Of a stretch of 64,000 nt of DNA, positions 17,381 to 24,633 are shown one piece after another. How positions within the stretch are numbered: the first letter of the stretch is position 1; the number at the start of each line of letters is the position of its first letter. Made by a program: the position numbers and the translations under genes. Source of the stretch: Flavobacteriaceae bacterium. GTDB lineage: Bacteria; Bacteroidota; Bacteroidia; Flavobacteriales; Flavobacteriaceae. The notes under the pieces were generated by a model. It saw only the letters and a program-made list of their open reading frames with translations. It ran no database searches and was not told the origin of the DNA. The stretch spans positions 62,001-126,000 of the forward strand of contig NVXD01000015.1 in NCBI GenBank assembly GCA_002746415.1, written 5' to 3'.

Positions 17381-17410
17381 AAAAGGGGAAACTATATAAT
17401 TTCCCCTTTT
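17381..17410. terminator. Hairpin between usp and the convergent oxidoreductase
   Basis: AAAAGGGG and CCCCTTTT (with further AAA/TTT pairing) form a stem around a short AT loop, followed by few extra T. It lies between two convergent genes and can act on both. Confidence 0.7.
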
Positions 17411-17457
17411 GCTGTCCCAGTTATGTGTGGTTACTTCTCAATATGTTGCGGATTGGG

Positions 17458-18858
17458 TTATTTCAATTTCATAGAAATAGGATCCCAATGAACGGGTTTT
17501 TCTTGATAATAGCTCTCGTTAGCCAAAAGGGCAGCCCCAGCAGCTCTTAATCCAAATACTGGATCTTGAATAATTTTCTTCTTTCCACGTATGCCTTGGA
17601 AGAAATTATAAAAATGATCATAATGGCTTCCTTTATAATTTGATGGGGCATTCCACATGGTTTCTCCAATATTTAATGTTGACTCCCTACTTTCAAGATT
17701 TTTAAGTGCATTAGCCTCTTTTATCTTTTTTTGAGTCTCTTCAGTATAGGCAATTAATGAGTATCCACCAGGCGTCATGCCTAATTTAGACCGGGTTAGT
17801 TTTACAGAATTGGAACCTACTATCATTTCTCCTTCTGTACCAACCATACGAAAGCCACCACCACCACCTGATCCAGCTATAAAATTAACTCGGAACGCGG
17901 CATTAAAAGCAGCATGTGTTTTTGTTTGGGGGTAATCATAAAAAGAGAGGGTAACATCTGGCACATCCCGTCCATCTTTCCAATATCGCAATCCACCGGT
18001 TGACAATGCCCTATTGGGACCATCAGAGCTAAGAATATAATTCAAAGTTGAAAAAGCATGCACAAACAAATCACCCGCAACGCCTGTTCCATAATCTCTG
18101 TAGTTCCTCCATCTAAAAAAACGTGTTGCATCATAGGGTATTTTTGGAGCTCGTCCTAAAAACGAGTCAAAATCAATGGTGTCTGGATTCGCATCTGGCG
18201 GTATAGGATATTGCCAAGCCCCTTCAGATGAATAACGGTCATTGTACATGTCCAACATCACCATCTCTCCAATGGCACCATCCTCATATAATTGCTTGGC
18301 TTTTTCATTTCCAAGGGATGACATTCCTTGACTACCAACTTGGCACACCATTCCTGTCTTTTTTTGAGCATTGATTATTTCATGTCCCTCAGCAAAATTT
18401 TGCACCATGGGTTTTTCACAATAAACAGCTTTGCCAGATTTCATGGCCTCAATGGTAATTTTCTTATGCCAGTGGTCAGGTACGGCCACAATTACCGCAT
18501 CAATATCTTTTCTATTTAGAATCTCACGATAGTCACGGGTTACAAAAAGATCATCACCCCAAAGTTCTTTGGCGCGATCCAGTCTACCTGTATACAAATC
18601 ACAAACAGCTACTAACTTAACCCCGTTTACTTTTAAGGCAGATGTGGTATCATATATTCCTTGAATCCCAGAACCGATAAGGGCTAAATTAATTTGGTCG
18701 TTGGCTGTAAAGTTTTCAAACTCATAAATTCTTTCAAGTTGCAGCTGTTGTTCATATGAAGATGCCCATACATAAGGAGCGGATGTTAAGACTGCAGAAC
18801 CCATTGCGGCTTTCTTTAAAAAAGACCTTCTTGTTTTACCCTTATTCAAATTTTTCAT
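17458..18858 (-). CDS. Gfo/Idh/MocA-family oxidoreductase with Tat signal
   Basis: This 466-residue NAD(P)-dependent sugar or polyol oxidoreductase starts with a twin-arginine signal (TRRSFLKKAAMGSAVL), so it is exported folded with its cofactor. A Rossmann fold follows (LALIGSGIQGIYD about residue 57, acidic AVCDLY about 82), then the family motif CEKPM. The C-terminal domain is typical of exported Bacteroidota members. The substrate is unknown. Its place between a stress-protein gene and the Rrf2 regulator looks unrelated to respiration. Confidence 0.88.
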   Translation of the reverse strand: MKNLNKGKTRRSFLKKAAMGSAVLTSAPYVWASSYEQQLQLERIYEFENFTANDQINLALIGSGIQGIYDTTSALKVNGVKLVAVCDLYTGRLDRAKELWGDDLFVTRDYREILNRKDIDAVIVAVPDHWHKKITIEAMKSGKAVYCEKPMVQNFAEGHEIINAQKKTGMVCQVGSQGMSSLGNEKAKQLYEDGAIGEMVMLDMYNDRYSSEGAWQYPIPPDANPDTIDFDSFLGRAPKIPYDATRFFRWRNYRDYGTGVAGDLFVHAFSTLNYILSSDGPNRALSTGGLRYWKDGRDVPDVTLSFYDYPQTKTHAAFNAAFRVNFIAGSGGGGGFRMVGTEGEMIVGSNSVKLTRSKLGMTPGGYSLIAYTEETQKKIKEANALKNLESRESTLNIGETMWNAPSNYKGSHYDHFYNFFQGIRGKKKIIQDPVFGLRAAGAALLANESYYQEKPVHWDPISMKLK

Positions 18859-18929
18859 CAGTTTTTAAAATTTAATTGGAATGTACCTGAAATGTACCTA
18901 TTTTCTATGCTTAAGCCAAATGGTTGTTT

Positions 18930-19361
18930 CTATAATGGTAAAAAGGAGATGCCATTAGCAATGTTATTAGCTAAATTTTCAATGGTTTTTTCTTTCAAAC
19001 TTTTTATGAACTGTTTTTTGGCTGGGCTCACCAATTTGTGCAAGGGGCAGGGCCTGTTTTCATCACAAGTTTTTAAACTTAACACACAAGCGTTCATTCT
19101 TCTTTGTCCATCTATGGCATGTACAATTTTTATTAAAGGCTGACTTCTATTTTCATCACTTAAATAAAACCCTCCTTTTGGGCCTCTTGTAGAAGAGATT
19201 ATTTTTTGTCTTGAAAGCTCTTGTAACAATTTGGCCAAATACGCCTGGGGAACATTAATAGGGGTACAAATATCCTTCACCATTATTTTTTTGGCCTCAC
19301 TGGAATGCATGGCTAAAAAAAGCACTCCTTTAATGGCATATTTAGAAGAGGTGGATATCAT
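18930..19361 (-). CDS. Rrf2-family regulator with iron-sulfur cysteines
   Basis: This 143-residue protein has the Rrf2 winged-helix start (YAIKGVLFLAMHS), a recognition region around VPQAYLAKLLQEL and the wing RGPKGGFYL. Cys92, Cys99 and Cys105 (CVLSLKTCDENRPC) match the three cluster-binding cysteines of NsrR and IscR. It is divergent from nirK, 115 bases away, and an inverted repeat in that gap could be its operator. A nitric-oxide-sensing NsrR-like repressor is the best reading from this context; an iron-sulfur or nitrite-responsive relative remains possible. Confidence 0.85.
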   Translation of the reverse strand: MISTSSKYAIKGVLFLAMHSSEAKKIMVKDICTPINVPQAYLAKLLQELSRQKIISSTRGPKGGFYLSDENRSQPLIKIVHAIDGQRRMNACVLSLKTCDENRPCPLHKLVSPAKKQFIKSLKEKTIENLANNIANGISFLPL

Positions 19362-19391
19362 AATTGGAATTTAATTAGAGGCAAAATATAA

Positions 19392-19409
19392 AAAGACTTT
19401 TTTGTCTTT
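19392..19409. promoter_or_regulatory. Inverted repeat between Rrf2 gene and nirK
   Basis: AAAGAC-TTTTTT-GTCTTT is a perfect 6-base inverted repeat with a 6-base spacer. It starts 31 bases before the Rrf2 start codon and lies just upstream of the FNR-like site of nirK, so it could serve for autoregulation and for nirK control. Confidence 0.45.
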
Positions 19410-19410
19410 A

Positions 19411-19456
19411 ATATGACAAATATCATATAATTCCCCCTTCCTAGTTCATAATTTTG
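19411..19456 (+). promoter_or_regulatory. FNR-like site and promoter of nirK
   Basis: ATATGA-CAAATA-TCATAT (19411-19428) is a perfect palindrome of the FNR-like type. Its centre, 19419.5, is exactly 33 bases from the centre of a perfect -7 box, TAATTTTG (19449-19456), which places the site near -40 of the expected start of transcription, the usual place for a class II activator. Confidence 0.65.
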
Positions 19457-19476
19457 AGGTATAAATTGAGATAACC

Positions 19477-20922
19477 ATGAAAACAAGTCTAAAATTTTTA
19501 ATACTGTGCTCGGCACTTTTGGTAATAAGTTGCGGAGATTCAGACAAGGAAAGTGAACATGAAAACACAGCAGATATTTCTGTAAGTACAGAGATGATTG
19601 CCGAATTAACAGCGCCACCAAATGTACCGAGAGGCGTTGGTAAACGAAAAGCCAAAAAGCTTATTGTTACTATGGAAATCCTTGAAAAAGAGGGAACCAT
19701 GACAGATGGAACTACCTACAATTATTGGACTTTTGGCGGGTCGGTTCCAGGAAGTTTTATTCGCACAAGAGTTGGTGATGAGGTAGAGTTTACACTATCC
19801 AATCATCCAGATAATAAGTTGCCACATAATATAGATTTGCATGCTGTAACTGGTCCTGGAGGCGGAGCAACATCTTCTTTTGTAGCTCCTGGACATGAGA
19901 AAAAATTCAATTTTAAAACATTAAATCCAGGATTGTATGTATATCACTGTGCTACAGCTCCAGTGGGAATGCATATTGCAAATGGTATGTATGGTTTAAT
20001 TTTAGTTGAACCAGAAGGAGGATTACCAAGAGTAGATAAAGAATACTATATCATGCAAGGTGATTTCTATACAAAAGGAGAAAATGGTGATCCAGGATTG
20101 CAGGCTTTTGATATGCAGAAAGCGGTAGATGAAGATGCCGATTACGTAGTGTTCAATGGTAGGGTTGGATCTTTAACAGGAGATAATGCCATTACTGCAA
20201 ATGTGGGTGAGACAGTTAGGTTGTATGTGGGTAATGGAGGGCCAAATTTAGTATCCTCTTTCCATGTCATTGGTGAAATTTTTGACAAAGTCCATGTAGA
20301 AGGAGGTAGTACCATTAATGAAAATGTACAAACCACATTGATTCCTGCTGGGGGAGCTGCCATTGTTGAGTTTAGAGTAGATGTACCTGGAACATTTATT
20401 TTGGTTGATCACTCCATATTTAGAGCCTTTAATAAAGGAGCTTTAGGAATGTTAAAAGTACAAGGTGAGGAAAACAAAGCGATTTACTCTGGTGTTGTTC
20501 AAGAGGGGATATACCATCCAGAGGGTGGTGGAATTCAAGAAATGCCAAATGCAGAGGTTGAAGTATCAGCGCCTCTTAAATCAAAAACCTTGGCTGAGAA
20601 AATTGCATCTGGTAAACTTGTTTACGCTAAAACTTGTTTTGCCTGTCACCAAGCAAATGGAGAAGGAATACCAAATGCTTTTCCTCCTTTAGCAGCATCA
20701 GATTATTTGAATGCTGATGTGAATAGGGCTATTGAAATTGTAGTTAAGGGAAAAACGGGAGCCATTACTGTAAATGGTGTTACCTATAATAGTATTATGA
20801 CTCGGCAGGCCATTAGTGATGATGAAGTGGCAGATGTTTTAACCTATGTCTATAATTCTTGGGGAAACAACAAGGCCAATGTAACCATATCACAAGTGGG
20901 CCAAGTTAAAAATGGCCACTAA
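19477..20922 (+). CDS. nirK: Copper nitrite reductase with C-terminal cytochrome c
   Basis: This enzyme reduces nitrite to nitric oxide. The 481 residues begin with a lipoprotein signal (Cys19), then two cupredoxin domains. Copper ligands are visible: His117, His122, His157, Cys158, His166, Met171, a later His in VDHSIFRAF, and the catalytic Asp120 and FHVIG histidine. The spacing in YHCATAPVGMHIANGM fits the AniA-like group. A cytochrome c domain (about 370-481) has CFACH at 387-391 and an SIMT methionine. The fusion should bring electrons directly to the type 1 copper. Anchoring in the envelope follows from the lipobox. It is followed by a nirV-like gene and preceded by FNR-like and Rrf2-type sites. 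Confidence 0.93.
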   Translation: MKTSLKFLILCSALLVISCGDSDKESEHENTADISVSTEMIAELTAPPNVPRGVGKRKAKKLIVTMEILEKEGTMTDGTTYNYWTFGGSVPGSFIRTRVGDEVEFTLSNHPDNKLPHNIDLHAVTGPGGGATSSFVAPGHEKKFNFKTLNPGLYVYHCATAPVGMHIANGMYGLILVEPEGGLPRVDKEYYIMQGDFYTKGENGDPGLQAFDMQKAVDEDADYVVFNGRVGSLTGDNAITANVGETVRLYVGNGGPNLVSSFHVIGEIFDKVHVEGGSTINENVQTTLIPAGGAAIVEFRVDVPGTFILVDHSIFRAFNKGALGMLKVQGEENKAIYSGVVQEGIYHPEGGGIQEMPNAEVEVSAPLKSKTLAEKIASGKLVYAKTCFACHQANGEGIPNAFPPLAASDYLNADVNRAIEIVVKGKTGAITVNGVTYNSIMTRQAISDDEVADVLTYVYNSWGNNKANVTISQVGQVKNGH

Positions 20923-20945
20923 TTGAAAATGATTTCCTTGAGGTT

Positions 20946-20962
20946 AACCTTCGAGGTTTTTA
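20946..20962 (+). terminator. Weak hairpin after nirK
   Basis: AACCT-TCG-AGGTT followed by TTTT. The stem is only five pairs, so termination would be partial and read-through into the nirV-like gene is possible. Confidence 0.35.
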
Positions 20963-20970
20963 TCAAAATT

Positions 20971-20998
20971 GTCATTCCTGTGAAAACAGGAATCCATA
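20971..20998. repeat. Palindromic ATTCCTG repeat
   Basis: ATTCCTG-TGAAAA-CAGGAAT inside GTCATTCCTG...AATCCATA is a short palindrome of a kind seen scattered between genes in many bacteria (REP-like). Only one copy is in this window. Confidence 0.5.
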
Positions 20999-21006
20999 TA
21001 AAATAA

Positions 21007-21792
21007 ATGATGAAGCTAATTTTTAGGTTGATAATTTGCATACTATTTTTTTGGATTAACCATGCGGATTGTCAATCTAAAATGGTTTCAATAAAAGGGG
21101 GCACATACATTCCACTATATGGAAGAGATTCTTTACAAGTTACTATCGATGATTTTTACATGGATGTGTATCCAGTAACGAATCAAGAATATATAAAGTT
21201 TGTAAAAGAGAATTTAAAGTGGAAGCGATCTTCGGTTAAAAGGCTTTTTGCTGATGGGAACTATTTAATGGATTGGAAATCTGATACTGAATTGGGGACT
21301 GCTCAATCTGAAAATGCACCAATCACAACAATCTCTTGGTTTGCAGCCAATGATTATTGCAAGTGTCAAGGTAAGCGTTTGCCTACCATAGATGAATGGG
21401 AATATGTTGCAATGGCCAATAAAGATATGGCAGATGCAAGGCAATTAGAAACCTATAATGAATATATTTTGGGGTGGTATGAAAAGCCAAAAACCTTTAA
21501 TAATAAGATTGGTTCCACATTTAAAAATTATTGGAAGATATATGATTTACATGGGTTGGTTTGGGAATGGACTTCCGATTTTAGTTCGGTTTTAGTCTCA
21601 GGGGAGTCAAGAAAGGATGTTGATAATGACAGTAATTTATTCTGTGGCAGTGCCGCTATAGGTGCAACGGATTTAATGAATTATGCAGCTTTTATGCGCT
21701 ACGCGATTCGAGGAAGCTTAAAGGCAAAATATACCATGAGAAACCTAGGTTTTAGGTGTGTGAAAGATGAGAGAATAAATATTGGAAAATAA
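21007..21792 (+). CDS. SUMF1/formylglycine-generating-like protein, NirV type
   Basis: The 261 residues start with a signal peptide (ILFFWINHADCQS) and form one sulfatase-modifying-factor domain: MVSIKGGTYIP, MDVYPVTNQEYIKF, GKRLPTIDEWEYVA, DLHGLVWEWTSDF and the closing NLGFRC. Genes of this family next to nirK are known as nirV and are linked to nitrite reductase function, although their reaction there is not settled. I cannot show that it makes formylglycine. It lies 84 bases after nirK and 62 before the SCO gene. Confidence 0.85.
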   Translation: MMKLIFRLIICILFFWINHADCQSKMVSIKGGTYIPLYGRDSLQVTIDDFYMDVYPVTNQEYIKFVKENLKWKRSSVKRLFADGNYLMDWKSDTELGTAQSENAPITTISWFAANDYCKCQGKRLPTIDEWEYVAMANKDMADARQLETYNEYILGWYEKPKTFNNKIGSTFKNYWKIYDLHGLVWEWTSDFSSVLVSGESRKDVDNDSNLFCGSAAIGATDLMNYAAFMRYAIRGSLKAKYTMRNLGFRCVKDERINIGK

Positions 21793-21854
21793 TATTTTTT
21801 GATTATTAAGTGGAGCCCAAGCAAGAGTGAAGTTTCAATTTAAAACATAGAAAA

Positions 21855-22571
21855 GTGAAGAATTTAAGTAGCATAGTGGTTTTATGCGTCGCATTGTTGT
21901 CGTTTTCATGCAAAGAACACAAGGAAACCAAAATAGTTGATGTTGCAGCGGAGTATCAATGTCCAATGAAGTGCGAAGGGGAAAAAACATACAACCATTC
22001 CGGTAGTTGTTCAATTTGTAAAATGGATTTGGCATTGGTTATGGAGGGAACGGCACTAGATGTAAATGACATGGGAATTTCTGATGAATCCATTTTCAAC
22101 TTAACCACAAAATGGAATACAGAAGAAGGAAAAATGATTGTTCTAGAGGATTTAAAAGGAAAAACCTTGGTCATGGTTATGATTTATACGACTTGTAAGG
22201 CAGCCTGTCCAAGATTGGTGGCAGATATGCGAAATATTGAAACCCAAATACCTGAAAAGAAAAAGAAAGACCTCCGTTTTGTTTTTGTAAGTATTGACCC
22301 AGAAACAGATACCCCAAAACACTTAAAGGAATTTGCTATAGAAAATGAAATGGATGGCGAGCAGTGGACTTTTCTACAAGGAACAGAAATGGGTGTACGT
22401 GAATTTGCCAATGTTTTAGCAGTAAAATACAAAGAAATAGCGCCTATGGATTTTTCACACTCCAATATTATAAGTGTGTTCAACACCGAAGGAGAATTAA
22501 TGCATCAGCAAGAAGGTTTAGGAGTAAATAATAAAGAAACCGTTTCAAAAATTTTAGAATTAATTCAATAA
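21855..22571 (+). CDS. SCO-family copper chaperone with metal-binding N-domain
   Basis: SCO/SenC proteins deliver copper to the CuA or related sites and act as thiol redox proteins. The 238 residues start at a GTG codon; that start gives a proper lipoprotein signal (VALLSFSC, Cys17). Residues about 34-60 are a heavy-metal-binding motif (YQCPMKCEG, CSICKMDL). The SCO domain follows with TTCKAACPRL (CxxxC), FVSIDPETDTP and a copper-binding His in FSHSNII. It is the first gene of a compact group with ric and a porin. Likely targets are NirK or the cbb3 oxidase, from context only. Confidence 0.9.
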   Translation: MKNLSSIVVLCVALLSFSCKEHKETKIVDVAAEYQCPMKCEGEKTYNHSGSCSICKMDLALVMEGTALDVNDMGISDESIFNLTTKWNTEEGKMIVLEDLKGKTLVMVMIYTTCKAACPRLVADMRNIETQIPEKKKKDLRFVFVSIDPETDTPKHLKEFAIENEMDGEQWTFLQGTEMGVREFANVLAVKYKEIAPMDFSHSNIISVFNTEGELMHQQEGLGVNNKETVSKILELIQ

Positions 22572-22582
22572 AAACATTCAAA

Positions 22583-23305
22583 ATGAATCTAATAGAAAAT
22601 AAAAAAGTAGCCGAAGTAGTTGCCGAGAACATTAAAACAGCACATGTTTTTAAAAAACATGGCATTGATTTTTGCTGTGGAGGAGGAATTACAGTTGAAA
22701 AAGCATGTGAAAAGAACAATGTTGCGTATGCAGGACTTAAAAAAGAATTAGAAGATGTGGATGCAGTTGTTTCAAATGCCTACAATTATAATAATTGGGA
22801 TCTAAGTTTTCTTGTGGACCATATTGAAAATGTACACCATACCTATGTGGAAGAAAATATTCCATTGCTTATTCAATATGCAAATAAGGTAGCCAAAGTA
22901 CACGGGCATCATTATGCTGAAGTAATAGAAATAGATGACCTAATTGCAAAAGTTACTAAAGAACTTACAATGCATATGAAAAAGGAAGAGTTGATACTTT
23001 TTCCTTATGTCAAACAATTGGTCCAAGCAGAAAAAAATGGGACTCCTCTTTCAATGCCCCATTTTGGATCAGTAAAAGACCCAGTGCAATTAATGGAGGA
23101 TGAACATGAATACGCGGGTGATATTTTTAAGAAAATCGCAAAATTAAGTAACCACTATACACCCCCAGAAGATGCATGCAACACATTTAAGGCTTTATAT
23201 GCAAAATTGGAAGAGTTTGAACAGGATTTACATCAACATATACATTTAGAAAATAACATTTTGTTTCCTAAAGCCATTCAATTGGAAAATAGAAATCCCA
23301 AATAA
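22583..23305 (+). CDS. ric: Iron-sulfur cluster repair di-iron protein Ric/ScdA
   Basis: The 240 residues combine an N-terminal ScdA domain (HGIDFCCGGG at about 30-39) with a hemerythrin-like domain whose histidines and glutamates are visible (VDHIENVHHTYVEE, MHMKKEELILFPY, EDEHEYAGDIF, HQHIHLENNILFP). Ric/ScdA/YtfE helps repair iron-sulfur and di-iron centres damaged by nitric oxide. That fits an organism making nitric oxide with the nearby NirK and a possible NO-sensing Rrf2 regulator. Its stop abuts the start of the porin gene. Confidence 0.92.
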   Translation: MNLIENKKVAEVVAENIKTAHVFKKHGIDFCCGGGITVEKACEKNNVAYAGLKKELEDVDAVVSNAYNYNNWDLSFLVDHIENVHHTYVEENIPLLIQYANKVAKVHGHHYAEVIEIDDLIAKVTKELTMHMKKEELILFPYVKQLVQAEKNGTPLSMPHFGSVKDPVQLMEDEHEYAGDIFKKIAKLSNHYTPPEDACNTFKALYAKLEEFEQDLHQHIHLENNILFPKAIQLENRNPK

Positions 23306-24571
23306 ATGAAGAACTTAATTTTCATAGCATTGTTATGTATTGCTAGTATTTTAAATGCCCAACAGTTTGATTTATCGGCCGAAGTTAGACCACGTTATGA
23401 AAACAAACATGGATATGGGATACTTATTAATGAGGATACAAATGGTTCTAACTTTGTATCTCAACGAACACGCTTAAATTTCAATTTTGAACATGAAAAA
23501 ATCAGGCTTGGAGTATCCCTTCAAAACGTAAGGGTTTGGGGAGATGTGAGTACCTTATCAAGTGACGATACTGCAACCGCATTGCATGAAGCTTGGGCAG
23601 TAGCAGTTTTAAGCCCTGAGATATCTTTGAAATTAGGGCGACAAGAAATAGTGTATGATGACCATAGAATTTTTGGTAACGTAGGTTGGGCACAACAAGC
23701 AAGAAGTCATGATGCGTTGCTGTTTAAATATGTGCCCAATGGGAACAATAGACTGGATGTTGGTTTTGCCCTTAGTGCGGATTCACAGTCGGGCGTAGCC
23801 AATTTGTACAGCAATGCAGCGGGATACAAATCATTTCAATATGGATGGTACCATGGCGATTTCGATAAACTTGGTTTAAGTTTTTTATTATTAAATACAG
23901 GAATTGAGTATTTAGAAAATGCTGGTTTATCAGATGAAAGTCAAACGATAGATTATATGCAGACTATAGGTCCAAGAATAACATACAAATTAGGTGATTT
24001 GAATGCAAATGCAGCAGCATATTTTCAAACAGGAAAATCATTGAATAGAGATGTCACCGCCTCGTATTTTTCAGGAAATATTGGGTATAAGGTAAGTAGT
24101 GATTTTACGGTTGGAGCAGGATTTGAAATGCTTTCTGGAAAGGATATGGATGATGCGGACCTTGATATTAAATCATTTTCTCCGTTATTTGGAACCAATC
24201 ATAAATTTAATGGTTGGATGGATTATTTCTATGTTGGCAATCATGCAAACTCTGTTGGCTTAACAGATGTTTCTGTAACATTGGCGTATGCCAAAGATAA
24301 ATTTTCGGCAAAAATAATTCCGCATTACTTTTTGGCAGCGGCGGATGTTTTTAATGATGCCACGAAAATGAATGCCAATTTGGGAACTGAAATAGATATG
24401 GTGGTAGGATACAAAATCGCCAAAGATATTATTTTGAATGCTGGTTACTCAAAAATGTATGCCACCGCAAGTATGGAGATTTTAAAGGGGGGAGGCAAAG
24501 ATTCCAATAATAGTTGGGGTTGGATAATGTTCACCTTTAAACCAATATTGTTTACTACTAAAACAGAATAA
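23306..24571 (+). CDS. Alginate-export-like outer-membrane porin
   Basis: The 421-residue protein has a signal peptide ending ILNAQQ and reads as alternating beta strands of an outer-membrane barrel throughout. The motif LKLGRQEIVYDDHRIFGNVGWAQQARSHDA is typical of the alginate_exp porin family. In respiratory loci such porins may let anions such as nitrite or nitrate pass, but nothing in the sequence fixes the substrate. It starts directly after the ric stop codon and ends at a long perfect hairpin. Confidence 0.82.
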   Translation: MKNLIFIALLCIASILNAQQFDLSAEVRPRYENKHGYGILINEDTNGSNFVSQRTRLNFNFEHEKIRLGVSLQNVRVWGDVSTLSSDDTATALHEAWAVAVLSPEISLKLGRQEIVYDDHRIFGNVGWAQQARSHDALLFKYVPNGNNRLDVGFALSADSQSGVANLYSNAAGYKSFQYGWYHGDFDKLGLSFLLLNTGIEYLENAGLSDESQTIDYMQTIGPRITYKLGDLNANAAAYFQTGKSLNRDVTASYFSGNIGYKVSSDFTVGAGFEMLSGKDMDDADLDIKSFSPLFGTNHKFNGWMDYFYVGNHANSVGLTDVSVTLAYAKDKFSAKIIPHYFLAAADVFNDATKMNANLGTEIDMVVGYKIAKDIILNAGYSKMYATASMEILKGGGKDSNNSWGWIMFTFKPILFTTKTE

Positions 24572-24572
24572 T

Positions 24573-24611
24573 AGGCTTGGGTAATTCTAAATATTAGAAT
24601 TACCCAAGCCT
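24573..24611. terminator. Perfect 18-pair hairpin between convergent genes
   Basis: AGGCTTGGGTAATTCTAA pairs perfectly with its complement around a 3-base loop (91-93 of the 24500s). There is no T-run on either side. It separates convergent genes and likely stops transcription or protects 3' ends in both directions. Confidence 0.65.
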
Positions 24612-24633
24612 TGCTTATAACAATAAAGGAAAT

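Noticed and set aside
17458-18858. Gfo/Idh/MocA gene as part of the respiration island
   Set aside because: It has no FNR-like site, is convergent with usp, and its family acts on sugars; nearness is likely accidental.
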